From assembly GCF_003865095.1 (NCBI RefSeq), contig NZ_BHYK01000003.1, positions 32,813 to 96,812 of the forward strand: DNA of 64,000 nt, read 5' to 3'. The translations under genes and the position numbers were made by a program. Positions 7,557 through 16,831 of the stretch are shown here, in pieces. The notes under the pieces were generated by a model. That model made no database searches. It was not told the origin of the DNA and saw only the letters and a program-made list of their open reading frames with translations. Within the stretch, counting starts at the first letter, position 1; the number at the start of each line of letters is the position of its first letter. The DNA is from Clostridium tagluense. Its GTDB lineage: Bacteria > Bacillota > Clostridia > Clostridiales > Clostridiaceae.

Positions 7557-10172
7557 TTAATGATTGTGAATTAAATATAAGTACAAGCTATTTATAAAAG
7601 AAATAATACCAGAGAAAAATAGGATAATTAACCATTGACCAAGCTGGAGTGGTATTGTATGAAATACCCTTTGAAGTGCTGGTACGTAAACTATGCTAAG
7701 TAGCATAAGTACGGATATTCCTACAGCACCTATCAGGTACAAATTAGTAAATGGATTGATTTCAAATAAAGATAGCTTTTCTGACCTACATTCAAACACA
7801 TGTATAAGTTGCGATAAAACTAGAGTTCCAAGAGCCAGTGTTCTACATGCCTCAAGGCTCATACCATAATATTTACCACAAATAAAAGATAATATTGTAC
7901 ATACACCAATGAGACATCCCCGAATTACAATCTTTTCTGTAAGTCCTCTTGAAAATACACTTTCATTCTTTTCTCTTGGCTTTTCAAACATAATATCACC
8001 GTCAGCAGGATCAACTCCAAGAGCAATAGCAGGAAGTCCATCTGTAACTAAATTTACAAATAAAATTTGTATTGGAAGCAGTGGATTTTCTAAATAGAAT
8101 AGAGAAGCCAAAAACATAGTAAGTACTTCCCCTAAATTACAGGACAATAAATACCTAATAAATTTTCTTATATTATTATATATTACACGCCCCTCTTCTA
8201 CTGCTGCAACAATGGTTGCAAAATTATCATCTAAAAGAATCATTGAGGCTGCCTCTTTAGTTACATCTGTTCCAGATATACCCATAGCTATGCCAATATC
8301 TGCTTCTTTTATGGCTGGGGCATCATTTACACCATCTCCGGTCATGGCAACAATTCCGTTACTTAATTTAAATGCTTTTACAATTCTTAACTTATGTTTT
8401 GGGCTTACTCTTGCGAATATCTTATAATTATTTATATTTTTTTCTAATTGCTTATCGTTTAATAGGTCAAGTTCATCTCCAGTTATAACCTCACTAGGCT
8501 CACTACAAATATCTAACTCTTTACCAATAGCATAAGCTGTATTTTTGTGGTCTCCTGTTATCATTACAGGTTTTATACCTGCAACCTTGCATTTTAAAAC
8601 TGCCTCCTTTACTTCAGTCCGAGGAGGATCAATTATACCTACAACACCTATAAAAATTAAATTAGACTCTAGATTATCATTTTTCACAATGCCCGCCACC
8701 TTATAGGCAGATGCAATGCATCTTAGTGCCTTATAAGACATAGAATCTATAGCCCTGAGTAGTGCATTTTTATAGCTTGGAAGCATTGGCTGCACATTTC
8801 CATCTATCAATATATAATTGCATTTTTCTACAACTCTTTCTGGAGCACCCTTTACGTAGCAAACTTCTCTATCACCTTCTTTTACAATGACAGACATAAT
8901 TTTTCTTGTTGAGTTAAAAGGTATTTCATATACACGTCTGGATTTTTTTAAAAATTCTTGTAACTCCTTGGAACTTCCAAAAAAACCTTTAATTAATGCG
9001 GTCTCAGTAGGATCACCAAAGAGGCACTTTTCTAGATTTTTTCCATTGAAATCATAATTACAATCATTACAGTATGTATATGCACTTTTCATAATTATAT
9101 TTAATGGAATTTTATCTGTATCAACATTGTAAATCTGACCATTAAAATACAATGCTTTTACTGTCATATTATTTTCAGTTAGAGTTCCTGTTTTATCTGT
9201 GCATATTACAGAAGTACAACCTAGTGTTTCAACCGCTGGCAGTTTTCTAACTAGTGCTTTCCTTTTAAGCATTCTAGATACTCCAAGGGCCAAAGCTACC
9301 GTAACAATAGCAGTGAGGCCCTCTGGTATTGCAGCTACTGCTAGACTTACCCCCAGTAGGAACATTGCGTACTTATCTTGCCCACGCCAAATACCCATAA
9401 ATGTTACAACGACGCAAATTATTATACATAATGCAACTAATATTTTTCCAAGATGATCCAGCCTTTCTTTCAATGGAGATTTCTCATTCTCAATATTATG
9501 AAGCATATTTGCTATTTTTCCCATTTCTGTGCTCATGCCTGTTGCCACAACTTTTGCTTTAGCTTTTCCTGTAAGCATTATTGTTCCCATATAAATGTTA
9601 TTATCACTAGAACTTACACTTTTGTGTACTCCTGCTGATTCCCCAGTAAGTAGTGACTCATCTAGCATTGCATTATTATCCTCAGTCAAAATACAATCCG
9701 CTGGAACTCTATCTCCACTTTCTAAAATCACTAAATCACCGGGAACTAAATATATGGCGTTTATTACTAGTATCCCTCCATTTCTAAGTACTTTAGCAGT
9801 TGGTGCCGCTAGCTGACTTAAAGCCTCAAGAGACCTCTCAGTTCTATACTCTTGAATAAAACCTAGTATTCCATTCATTATAACTATAATAAATATAGTT
9901 ATTGCATCCGCTTTTTCACCCATGATTCCTGAAATCAATGTTGCAACAATTAGTATCCAAGTAATAAAATCATTGAATTGAGAAAAAAATATTGAAACAG
10001 GAGATATCTTTTTTTTATTTTCTAGTTTGTTAAATCCATATCTCTTTAATCTATTTTCCACCTCTTCTGTGCTTAGCCCCTTTGATGTGCTTATACTATC
10101 ATAAACAGATCCTACTTCCTTATTTTTATCCTTTGCACTATCCTTTGACAATTGTTCGTTAATCACTTCCAT
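7557..10172 (-). CDS. P-type calcium-transporting ATPase (type IIA/SERCA-like)
   Basis: 871-residue integral membrane cation pump with ten predicted helices. The N-terminal cation-ATPase domain is followed by the actuator loop TGES (176-179), the M4 ion-site motif AIPEG (281-285), the phosphorylated Asp326 in ICTDKTGTLT, the KGAPE nucleotide-binding motif, and the hinge GDGVNDAPA. The M6 motif NLVTDGLPAIALGVDP carries the Asn and Asp that co-ordinate Ca2+ in SERCA/LMCA1-type pumps, favouring Ca2+ over Na+/K+ transport. B. subtilis YloB and Listeria LMCA1 are the nearest named relatives I recall. Monocistronic. Confidence 0.93.
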   Translation of the reverse strand: MEVINEQLSKDSAKDKNKEVGSVYDSISTSKGLSTEEVENRLKRYGFNKLENKKKISPVSIFFSQFNDFITWILIVATLISGIMGEKADAITIFIIVIMNGILGFIQEYRTERSLEALSQLAAPTAKVLRNGGILVINAIYLVPGDLVILESGDRVPADCILTEDNNAMLDESLLTGESAGVHKSVSSSDNNIYMGTIMLTGKAKAKVVATGMSTEMGKIANMLHNIENEKSPLKERLDHLGKILVALCIIICVVVTFMGIWRGQDKYAMFLLGVSLAVAAIPEGLTAIVTVALALGVSRMLKRKALVRKLPAVETLGCTSVICTDKTGTLTENNMTVKALYFNGQIYNVDTDKIPLNIIMKSAYTYCNDCNYDFNGKNLEKCLFGDPTETALIKGFFGSSKELQEFLKKSRRVYEIPFNSTRKIMSVIVKEGDREVCYVKGAPERVVEKCNYILIDGNVQPMLPSYKNALLRAIDSMSYKALRCIASAYKVAGIVKNDNLESNLIFIGVVGIIDPPRTEVKEAVLKCKVAGIKPVMITGDHKNTAYAIGKELDICSEPSEVITGDELDLLNDKQLEKNINNYKIFARVSPKHKLRIVKAFKLSNGIVAMTGDGVNDAPAIKEADIGIAMGISGTDVTKEAASMILLDDNFATIVAAVEEGRVIYNNIRKFIRYLLSCNLGEVLTMFLASLFYLENPLLPIQILFVNLVTDGLPAIALGVDPADGDIMFEKPREKNESVFSRGLTEKIVIRGCLIGVCTILSFICGKYYGMSLEACRTLALGTLVLSQLIHVFECRSEKLSLFEINPFTNLYLIGAVGISVLMLLSIVYVPALQRVFHTIPLQLGQWLIILFFSGIISFINSLYLYLIHNH

Positions 10173-10455
10173 GCCCCCTTATACTTCTCCCACCTACATG
10201 CCATTTACTAATTTTGTTACTTTGCTATATTACTATATATTTTATTCTTTAATAATATATGTGCTTATTTACTTACATATGAAAGGAATCTAGTATATTA
10301 TTTTACATAGCCTTGGTTTTTTCTTTACAATATACAAGTTTAAATATAAAATAGTAATAACAATGATTATTAATAAAAATTTACAAATGAAATACTAGGG
10401 TATGTAACAATTTATAATTTTTACCTATCCCAGACGAAAACTAGGAGGAACATAC

Positions 10456-12099
10456 GTGAAAAACATTATTTATGTTACTGGACATAAAAATCCAGATACT
10501 GACTCTATTTGCTCTGCTATTGCATATGCAGAGTTTAAAAATAAAACTGGAAAAATCCCTGCAGTTGCTATAAGACTGGGTGCAACAAATTTGGAAACAC
10601 AATTTATACTTAATTACTTTAAAGTAGCGGAACCTGAGCTTATAACTACGGTTAAAACACAGGTTTCTGATTTAGATATAGATATTGTAGCTCCTATATC
10701 ACCTGATATTTCTCTGAAAATGGCCTGGTCCATTATGAAGAAAAATAATATTAATACTCTACCTGTTATAGATGAAAATGATAGGCTAGCTGGTGTAGCT
10801 TCAATTTCAAATCTTGCCGCAAGCTATTTAGATATTTGGGACAATTCTATTCTAGCTAAAAGTAATACTACACTTGAGAATATTTTAGATACTCTAGCAG
10901 CTAAATGCTTGTTTAAATCAGAAGATACTTTTAAAATAACTGGAAAGATTATTGTAGCTGCTATGAATCCTGAAAGCACCAAAACTGTAATTGAGGCCGG
11001 TGACATTGCCATATGTGGCGACAGAGAAGATTCTCAATCTTTAATAATTAATTCTAAAGCTTGCCTTTTAATTATTACAGGAAATCATCCTCCAAAGGCT
11101 GAAGTTGTAAAACTTGCAAAGGCTAATAATTGCACAATTATATTGACCCCTTATGATACTTTTACAGCTTCTAGATTAATAACTCAAAGTATCCCTATAG
11201 ATTATGTTATGACGAAAAAAAATGTTTTAAGCTTTAATACAGATGACTTTATTGAAGACATAAAGGATATTATGCTTGAAACTAGGTACAGGAGTTACCC
11301 AGTAATTGATGAAAATAATAAAGTTATTGGAAGTGTATCCAGATTTCATTTAATATCACAAAACAGAAAAAAAGTAATACTTATGGATCATAATGAAAGA
11401 AGTCAATCTGTGTCAGGCCTAGAAGATGCTGAAGTATTAGAAATAATAGACCATCATAGAATTGCAGATGTTCAAACTGGCTTTCCTATATATTTTAGAA
11501 ATGAGCCCGTAGGTAGCACTTCCACCATCGTAGCCTCCATATTCTTTGAAAATGGAATCAGACCTTCAAAAAGCGCTGCTGGTCTTCTATGTGCAGCGAT
11601 AATTTCTGATACACTGCTACTTAAATCTCCTACATCTACTATAGTAGATGAGCTTGTATTAAAAAGATTAGCTCAAATTGCCAATTTAAATATAGAAGAG
11701 TTTGCTAAAGAAATGTTTAAAGCTGGTACATCTCTTGAGGGTAAAACTGCTCAAGAAATTTTCTACCAAGACTTTAAGACCTTTTCTCTTAATAATTATA
11801 AAGTAGGAGTATCACAAGTTGGTACAATGTATATTGATGGCTTTGACTCATTGAAAGATGATATAATAACGCTAATGAATAAAAAATCCAAGGAAAGTAG
11901 CTATGATATTATTTTACTAATGCTAACTGACATATTAAATGGAGGTTCCGTATTAATAGCTGCAGGGGAACATAAGGACATTGTTTCAAAAGCCTTTAAT
12001 GTTACTCTTACTGATAATGGTGTATATATTCCTGGTATAGTATCAAGAAAGAAACAAGTTATACCACCTATTTCTGCTGCCATAAATCAAATAAAATAA
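10456..12099 (+). CDS. ppaC: manganese-dependent inorganic pyrophosphatase with CBS-DRTGG regulatory insert
   Basis: Family II (DHH) pyrophosphatase hydrolysing PPi to phosphate in the cytosol. The GTG start follows AGGAGGA. Metal ligands appear in GHKNPDTDSICS (His10, Asp14, Asp16), in LMDHNERSQS and in IIDHHRIADV; the C-terminal DHHA2 domain ends with SRKKQVIPPI, the substrate-binding Arg-Lys motif. Plain family II enzymes have about 310 residues; the extra length here is a CBS-DRTGG-CBS insert between the DHH blocks (about residues 65-310). CBS-PPases of this build are known from clostridia and are inhibited by AMP/ADP and activated by diadenosine polyphosphates. The gene stands alone and has its own terminator. 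Confidence 0.95.
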   Translation: MKNIIYVTGHKNPDTDSICSAIAYAEFKNKTGKIPAVAIRLGATNLETQFILNYFKVAEPELITTVKTQVSDLDIDIVAPISPDISLKMAWSIMKKNNINTLPVIDENDRLAGVASISNLAASYLDIWDNSILAKSNTTLENILDTLAAKCLFKSEDTFKITGKIIVAAMNPESTKTVIEAGDIAICGDREDSQSLIINSKACLLIITGNHPPKAEVVKLAKANNCTIILTPYDTFTASRLITQSIPIDYVMTKKNVLSFNTDDFIEDIKDIMLETRYRSYPVIDENNKVIGSVSRFHLISQNRKKVILMDHNERSQSVSGLEDAEVLEIIDHHRIADVQTGFPIYFRNEPVGSTSTIVASIFFENGIRPSKSAAGLLCAAIISDTLLLKSPTSTIVDELVLKRLAQIANLNIEEFAKEMFKAGTSLEGKTAQEIFYQDFKTFSLNNYKVGVSQVGTMYIDGFDSLKDDIITLMNKKSKESSYDIILLMLTDILNGGSVLIAAGEHKDIVSKAFNVTLTDNGVYIPGIVSRKKQVIPPISAAINQIK

Positions 12100-12167
12100 A
12101 TTCAGAGTTAAGAGTGCAAGAAATTTTTTCTTGCGAAAAAATAGGAATTGAATCATGCCTAAAGATA

Positions 12168-12205
12168 AAAGGAAGCAATAAACGCAGTTTATTGCTTCCT
12201 TTTTA
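12168..12205 (+). terminator. intrinsic terminator after the pyrophosphatase gene
   Basis: Stem AAAAGGAAGCAATAAA / TTTATTGCTTCCTTTT with a 4-nt loop and a trailing T-run; it may also end the converging minus-strand gene at 12221. Confidence 0.92.
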
Positions 12206-12220
12206 ATTTTCAATTTTAAT

Positions 12221-13000
12221 CTATACTAGTTTTACAAGCAAAGTAGCAATAAAGAGTATAAAACATATAGAATAACTTATACTTAAATAATCCTTAACGC
12301 ATGCATCATCGATCTTGTTATTATATTCTCCATAGCTTTTTAGATAATGCATATTATTACCATTATAATGAAAATAGAAATTAACGGATTCTATATAAGC
12401 AGCTAGTATATCCACATTAAGAAGAGGTGTTTTCCAAAGGTTATTAATATAATCACCTTTAAACTTTATCCTTAAGCTTTTGTTTTTAAAAACATAAATT
12501 GAATATAAAAACATCTCACCTATTAATGCTGGAATTATACAAGCTATAGATAGAACTCTACCTATTATATTCAAATTCTCATCAAAACTCAAATTGTAAA
12601 TTAAAGCGAATATTATAGCAGCTCCGTTTCCAATCATAATAATATAAAATAAAGGCGCAATAAATCCACATATAAGTGATCTAGAGATAGTTGACATCGT
12701 GTCATAAAAACGTTTTCTTTCAGTGTGATCTAAGTTCTTTCTCTCTGTATTACTTATATCTATTACTATAAAAGCCACCAAGGCATTGTATAACTCAGTA
12801 CTTTTCATAATAGAACTATTTTCCATGAAAGCAAGCCCAATATATATAACAATTACAGCAGAAAAATATAAAGTTTGCAGCAAATATATATTTTTTATTT
12901 TTTTCCTTAATTTTATATTAAAAGAATTAAATAAGCCTTGCCTATCTAGTCTCCATAGCAATATACTAAGTAAACACCCAAATACATATCCTATTCCCAT
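12221..13000 (-). CDS. divergent CbiB/CobD-like integral membrane protein
   Basis: 259-residue membrane protein with about five helices. Read against CbiB (adenosylcobinamide-phosphate synthase) from memory, the order of motifs agrees along the whole length: ALVAFIVIDISNTERKNLDH (CbiB VGRDT..L), GFIAPLFYIIMIGNGAA (CbiB DGIIAPLF..LGGAPLA), GEMFLYSI, and near the C-terminus AAYIESVNFYFHYNG and KIDDACVKDYLSIS. However, the CbiB residues Asn/Asp before IAPLF and the NTLDSMVGY motif are not conserved, so enzymatic activity is doubtful. No cobalamin gene lies nearby. The function is unknown; it could be a repurposed paralogue. Ribosome site GGGGGG. Confidence 0.6.
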   Translation of the reverse strand: MGIGYVFGCLLSILLWRLDRQGLFNSFNIKLRKKIKNIYLLQTLYFSAVIVIYIGLAFMENSSIMKSTELYNALVAFIVIDISNTERKNLDHTERKRFYDTMSTISRSLICGFIAPLFYIIMIGNGAAIIFALIYNLSFDENLNIIGRVLSIACIIPALIGEMFLYSIYVFKNKSLRIKFKGDYINNLWKTPLLNVDILAAYIESVNFYFHYNGNNMHYLKSYGEYNNKIDDACVKDYLSISYSICFILFIATLLVKLV

Positions 13001-13100
13001 TTACTTTCCCCCCAGATCATATTATTACGCACTTTAATATTAATATATGAGGGTAAGTCTTTAATTAAAACTATTTTTATTTTATTATTTAAATCAAGCC

Positions 13101-13134
13101 AAAATAGACATGCCTATAAAAGCATGTCTATTTT
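13101..13134 (-). terminator. terminator at the end of the flagellar operon
   Basis: Perfect 13-bp stem AAAATAGACATGC / GCATGTCTATTTT with an 8-nt loop; reading on the minus strand, the T-rich arm follows 10 bp after the flgG stop codon. It closes the 24-kb flagellar transcription unit. Confidence 0.92.
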
Positions 13135-13144
13135 AACAATAAAT

Positions 13145-13942
13145 TTATTTGCGTAAATTATTAGCCATTTGCCACATTTCATCAGCAGTTTTTAAAGTAG
13201 AAGAACTAAGTTGAAAGGCCCTTTGAGTCACAAGCATATCCGTCATTTCTGTTGCCATATCAACATTAGATAGTTCTAAATATCCCTGCATAACAGAATA
13301 ATCATTACTTTGAACAACCTGTGCACCAGGCTTTGGCATAAATAAACTGTCTCCTATAGAAATCATTGAATTATCACCTACAACATTTGCAATTTTCACT
13401 TTTCCAAGAGGTACGTTTCCAGTGCTTCCTTTTATAGTTACAACACCCTTGTCATCTACATTAAAATTGTTCCTATTGAATTTATAAGGTCCATTCACTC
13501 TGTTAATATTATTACCCTGTGCATCAACTATACTTAATCTATTCCCCCCCTGATCAACTATGGTACCGCTTGAATCTGTGAGAAAATTACCTGTTCTTGT
13601 ATAGGCTTTACTACCATCCGGCTGAACCACTTCAAAATAGCCTGTACCATCTATAGCCAAATCCGTTGGAAGGTTTGTATTTGTAACACCGCCTTGCATA
13701 TTATCTCTTGTCCATTCTCCTAGCCTAACACCAGTACCGTTTTGAAGTATGGACTTACCATTTTTATCAGAAGATACTGGGTATCCATTTCTGTCAAGTG
13801 ACTCGTAAACAAGGTCCTTAAAATTTGCATTAATTTTTTTATAACCATTAGTATTTACGTTTGCAATATTATTTGATATACAATCTAATTTTTCTTGTTG
13901 AGCCATCATAGAGCTTTGACTATTCCATAAAAGTCTTAACAT
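13145..13942 (-). CDS. flgG: flagellar basal-body rod protein FlgG (distal rod; second of two rod-like proteins)
   Basis: Axial protein of the flagellar rod. It has the N-terminal rod signature MLRLLWNSQSSMMAQQEKLD followed by NNIANVNTNGYKK, the central D1 segment TDLAIDGTGYFEV, and the C-terminal helix SNVDMATEMTDMLVTQRAFQ, all FlgG/FlgF hallmarks. At 265 residues it has FlgG length. The preceding gene encodes a second rod-like protein; the pair corresponds to FlhO/FlhP of Bacillus or FlgF/FlgG, so which one is truly the distal rod is inferred from similarity and order. Last gene of the operon; GAGGGGGA ribosome site. Confidence 0.9.
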   Translation of the reverse strand: MLRLLWNSQSSMMAQQEKLDCISNNIANVNTNGYKKINANFKDLVYESLDRNGYPVSSDKNGKSILQNGTGVRLGEWTRDNMQGGVTNTNLPTDLAIDGTGYFEVVQPDGSKAYTRTGNFLTDSSGTIVDQGGNRLSIVDAQGNNINRVNGPYKFNRNNFNVDDKGVVTIKGSTGNVPLGKVKIANVVGDNSMISIGDSLFMPKPGAQVVQSNDYSVMQGYLELSNVDMATEMTDMLVTQRAFQLSSSTLKTADEMWQMANNLRK

Positions 13943-13970
13943 CTGCTACATTCCCCCTCATTTGCACATT

Positions 13971-14753
13971 TTATCTTACTGTACCAACATCATTAACAGC
14001 TTTTCCCAGTGTTTCATCCATTGCTTGTAAAACTTTTTGATTACTTTCAAAATTTCTCAAAATTGTCATCATATTTATCATTTCATTTGTAATATTAACA
14101 TTAGATTTTTCTAGTGCGTTTTGTCTAACTGTAATATTTTGATTTTGCAACGGATTTACTCCTTCAAACAAATTATCTCCAACTTTTTTAAGAGTTTTAT
14201 AATCTGCAAAGTCCACTGTATTTAATTTATATAAATTTTCGCCATTAACTGAGATATTTCCGTATTTATCAGCTTTAAGTTTAGCATCACCAACAAATAG
14301 TGGTTGTACTGCATTTGTTGCTTTGTTTTTACATAACACCTTGTCTCCGCTATCTGTTACCAAATAGCCCTGTCCATCAACATGAAAATTACCGCTTCTA
14401 GTGTAATAATCCTTATTATTAATACCATCATTCCTTTGCACTGTAAAAAATCCTTTTCCTTCAATTGCAAAATCTGTGGATTTATCCGTTGTTTTAATAA
14501 GACCTTGAGTAAATTCTGTGTTTATATCATCGATTCTACTTCCCATACTCAAAGAACCAATAGTATTTTTAGTGTTTTTGCCATTTACAATTTTATCATA
14601 GTTTTGTATTAATACATCATCAAATTTTTTAATAGAAAGATTTTCACTTTTAAAACCATTTGTATTGGCATTTGCTAAATTATTAGCTACTATACTTTGT
14701 TTAGCTTCTCCAGTTATGAGTCCTGTCACTGCTGTGTAAAGACCTCTAATCAT
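13971..14753 (-). CDS. flagellar hook-basal body rod protein (FlgF/FlhO-like)
   Basis: 260-residue axial protein with MIRGLYTAVTGLITGEAKQS, then NNLANANTNGFKSE, the central STDFAIEGKGFFTVQR and the C-terminal SNVNITNEMINMMTILRNFE. These place it in the FlgE/F/G family, nearest to FlgF/FlhO of the proximal rod. Its ATG overlaps the stop of the upstream small gene (ATGA), showing translational coupling. It is exported by the flagellar type III system and so lacks a signal peptide. Confidence 0.88.
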   Translation of the reverse strand: MIRGLYTAVTGLITGEAKQSIVANNLANANTNGFKSENLSIKKFDDVLIQNYDKIVNGKNTKNTIGSLSMGSRIDDINTEFTQGLIKTTDKSTDFAIEGKGFFTVQRNDGINNKDYYTRSGNFHVDGQGYLVTDSGDKVLCKNKATNAVQPLFVGDAKLKADKYGNISVNGENLYKLNTVDFADYKTLKKVGDNLFEGVNPLQNQNITVRQNALEKSNVNITNEMINMMTILRNFESNQKVLQAMDETLGKAVNDVGTVR

Positions 14754-14977
14754 TTTCCCACATCCTTATTATTAATAATTGGCATTTCATCAGGGTAACG
14801 CATTCCATATCCTCTAGCCCTTATTTCCACCTTACCTTTACTCATTTCATAATTTATCTTTGCACCACTTAATAAAATTGCAGAAATAATCAGGCCAATT
14901 CCTATTCCTATTAGAATTTTACTATCACTTAGAAAGCCTATTAAATTTTTTATCTTATATATAAATCCTTTATTAAT
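14750..14977 (-). CDS. small membrane protein in the flagellar operon, 75 residues, non-ATG start
   Basis: Open frame between the 154-residue unknown gene and flgF. No ATG, GTG or TTG lies in a suitable place; the best start is ATT at 14977, six bases after an AGGGGGA ribosome site, with 28 bp overlap into the upstream gene and a 4-bp ATGA overlap with flgF. The product has a basic N-terminus, one transmembrane segment (KILIGIGIGLIISAILL) and a short tail with IRARGYGMRYPDEMP, which resembles the motif after the membrane anchor of small MltG/YceG-like proteins. Both overlaps argue that it is really translated; the exact start is uncertain. Confidence 0.6.
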   Translation of the reverse strand: MNKGFIYKIKNLIGFLSDSKILIGIGIGLIISAILLSGAKINYEMSKGKVEIRARGYGMRYPDEMPIINNKDVGK

Positions 14978-15414
14978 AGTACTTCCCCCTTACCTAAATG
15001 CAATATTTCCGATATTTCTCCCACAGATAATCCTTCGGCAAATAGTCTCTTTATTTCCTCCAGCTTTTCACTGTTTTTATTATGCACTTCATCTATAATA
15101 ATTTCATTTTCGTTTTCATCATCAATTTCCTCTATATTTTCTCTATGTTTAGCTTGCTCTATATATGAAATATCTAAGTTTTTATTTGTGACCTCATTTT
15201 TTTTCATAATTTCTTTAATTTGCACTAATTCACTTTGAAGTTCCAAAATACTTTCAGAAAATTCTCGTCTAAGCTCTCCTATTCTAATGTCATAATCATT
15301 AGTATTTTCTATGGCATTTCCTAGAGCTCCTTTAAAGGACTTGTTCTGCTTTTTTATAGATAAGACATTTAAAATTACAAGAATTAATCCAATAAAAATT
15401 AATAAACCCGTCAT
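14950..15414 (-). CDS. membrane-anchored coiled-coil protein with C-terminal helix-turn-helix-like segment (DUF6115-like)
   Basis: An N-terminal membrane segment (GLLIFIGLILVILNVLS) is followed by a coiled coil (about residues 45-75), an acidic stretch (IEEIDDENENEIIID) and a C-terminal segment KRLFAEGLSVGEISEILHLG that looks like a degenerate helix-turn-helix. Clostridial and Bacillus flagellar operons carry such a gene next to the sigma factor. I start it at 15414 because GGAG is then well spaced; an in-frame GTG at 15423 overlaps the ribosome site. The function is unknown. Confidence 0.75.
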   Translation of the reverse strand: MTGLLIFIGLILVILNVLSIKKQNKSFKGALGNAIENTNDYDIRIGELRREFSESILELQSELVQIKEIMKKNEVTNKNLDISYIEQAKHRENIEEIDDENENEIIIDEVHNKNSEKLEEIKRLFAEGLSVGEISEILHLGKGEVLLIKDLYIR

Positions 15415-15431
15415 ATAATTCACTCCAAATT

Positions 15432-16163
15432 CTATAGTATTTCATATTTCAGTTTTACTAGAGCTTTTCTTAGATTTACAAGGGCCCTACTGTGAAGTTG
15501 ACATACTCTTGATTCAGATACATTTAAAATATTCCCTATTTCTTTTAGTGTAAGTCCTTCGTAATAATATAAGGTTAAAACCATTTTATCTTTCTCTTTT
15601 AGGTTATCAAGGCCTAAGGATAAATATTCAATTTGCTCTTTTTCCTCTAATACTTTTTCTGGGCTTGGACTTCTATCATCCTTAATTGTACCACTAAGTG
15701 GCATTTCATCCTCATCCGAAAATATTAGATCTTCTAGTGAAACTACAGATATATAATTTATATTATTCTCAATATCAGCTACCTCATCAATTGTAATTCC
15801 CAGTTCCTTTGCAATTTCATGGTTTGAAGGCTCTCTATAAAGAAGCTTCTGTAGCCTCTCAATTGCTTCATTATACCTATTAAGCTTATCCATAGCGCCC
15901 TTAGAGATGGGGCTATTCTTACGAAGTTCATCAATCATAGCACCTTTTATTCTTATTGATGCATAACTTGAAAACTTCATGCCTTTAGTTGCATCAAATT
16001 TTCCTAGTGCATCCATAAGTCCAACCATTCCATAACTAATTAAATCTTCATATTGCACATATTTGGTTTTTCCAATTATTACTCTAGATGCGATATATTT
16101 AACTAAGGGTATATTGGTTTTAACAATTTGCTCTCGCACATCAGCTAAACTCGCTATGGACAT
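15432..16163 (-). CDS. fliA: flagellar RNA polymerase sigma factor FliA/SigD (WhiG family)
   Basis: Sigma-28 family factor that transcribes late motility genes such as flagellins. At 243 residues the regions are in order: 2 (LVKYIASRVIIG, YEDLISYGMVGLMDALGKFD, FSSYASIRIKGAMIDELRK), 3 (NHEIAKELGITIDEVADIE) and 4 (LTLYYYEGLTLKEIGNILNV followed by SESRVCQLHSRAL). Ribosome site AGGAGG. Matching promoters (TAAA-N16-[C/T]CGATA) occur in this window before both complete flagellin genes, so its regulon is partly visible here. FlgM, its usual anti-sigma factor, is not in the window. Confidence 0.95.
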   Translation of the reverse strand: MSIASLADVREQIVKTNIPLVKYIASRVIIGKTKYVQYEDLISYGMVGLMDALGKFDATKGMKFSSYASIRIKGAMIDELRKNSPISKGAMDKLNRYNEAIERLQKLLYREPSNHEIAKELGITIDEVADIENNINYISVVSLEDLIFSDEDEMPLSGTIKDDRSPSPEKVLEEKEQIEYLSLGLDNLKEKDKMVLTLYYYEGLTLKEIGNILNVSESRVCQLHSRALVNLRKALVKLKYEIL

Positions 16164-16174
16164 ATAAACGCCTC

Positions 16175-16819
16175 CTAAATTTTTTTCATCTGTTCTCTCA
16201 TAAGTTGAAATATGTATTTAATTATTCTTTCCCTTGTTAAATTATCTAAAAATTCAAAGCTAAGTCCACAAACAAACCTACCTTCATCATCTTTTTGGAT
16301 TCTCTTTGCTTGTCCCACTATATGTATCTCTTCGTTATTAACCGTTAAATTTACCAAAATAAAATCATTCTTCACAATTTCTTCTGATACTCTGACCTTC
16401 ATGCCACCACCACTTAAATCAACTATTGAAGCCTTCAGATATTCGCTCTCATCTATGGCCTTTGGACTTATTTTAGGCTGATTCTTAAGGTTTTTATATT
16501 TAGCAGTGTTTATCAATGATATCCTAACATATTTTCTTCTTTGAATCTTTTCTATTTCCAAAGGTTTTGATATAAGTAAAATAGGTATATTTTCAATTTT
16601 ACGTCCTATAACTGAAGATTTAAATTTATAAAGATTTTCATCTTCATAATAAATCACATCTATAATATCTCCCCTTGACAATGGAACATATTGACCTGCA
16701 CTCAGAGGAACACTAATTGCTATATATTCCTCTGTTAAATCTTGTATGTTAGTATTATAATATCTTTCGTCAACTAATATTTCCACTTTCTTGTTTATGG
16801 CAAAATCAACCTTAGTCAT
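16175..16819 (-). CDS. PilZ-domain c-di-GMP receptor, YcgR/YpfA-like flagellar brake
   Basis: 214-residue protein with an N-terminal YcgR_2-type domain (about 1-95) and a C-terminal PilZ domain. Both c-di-GMP binding motifs are intact: RxxxR in QRRKYVRISL and D/NxSxxG in VDLSGGGMKVRV. Proteins of this build slow the motor or reduce motility when c-di-GMP rises. The gene sits between flhG and fliA with gaps of 11-12 bp, so it is made together with the export apparatus. Confidence 0.9.
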   Translation of the reverse strand: MTKVDFAINKKVEILVDERYYNTNIQDLTEEYIAISVPLSAGQYVPLSRGDIIDVIYYEDENLYKFKSSVIGRKIENIPILLISKPLEIEKIQRRKYVRISLINTAKYKNLKNQPKISPKAIDESEYLKASIVDLSGGGMKVRVSEEIVKNDFILVNLTVNNEEIHIVGQAKRIQKDDEGRFVCGLSFEFLDNLTRERIIKYIFQLMREQMKKI

Positions 16820-16831
16820 TACCTCAACCCC

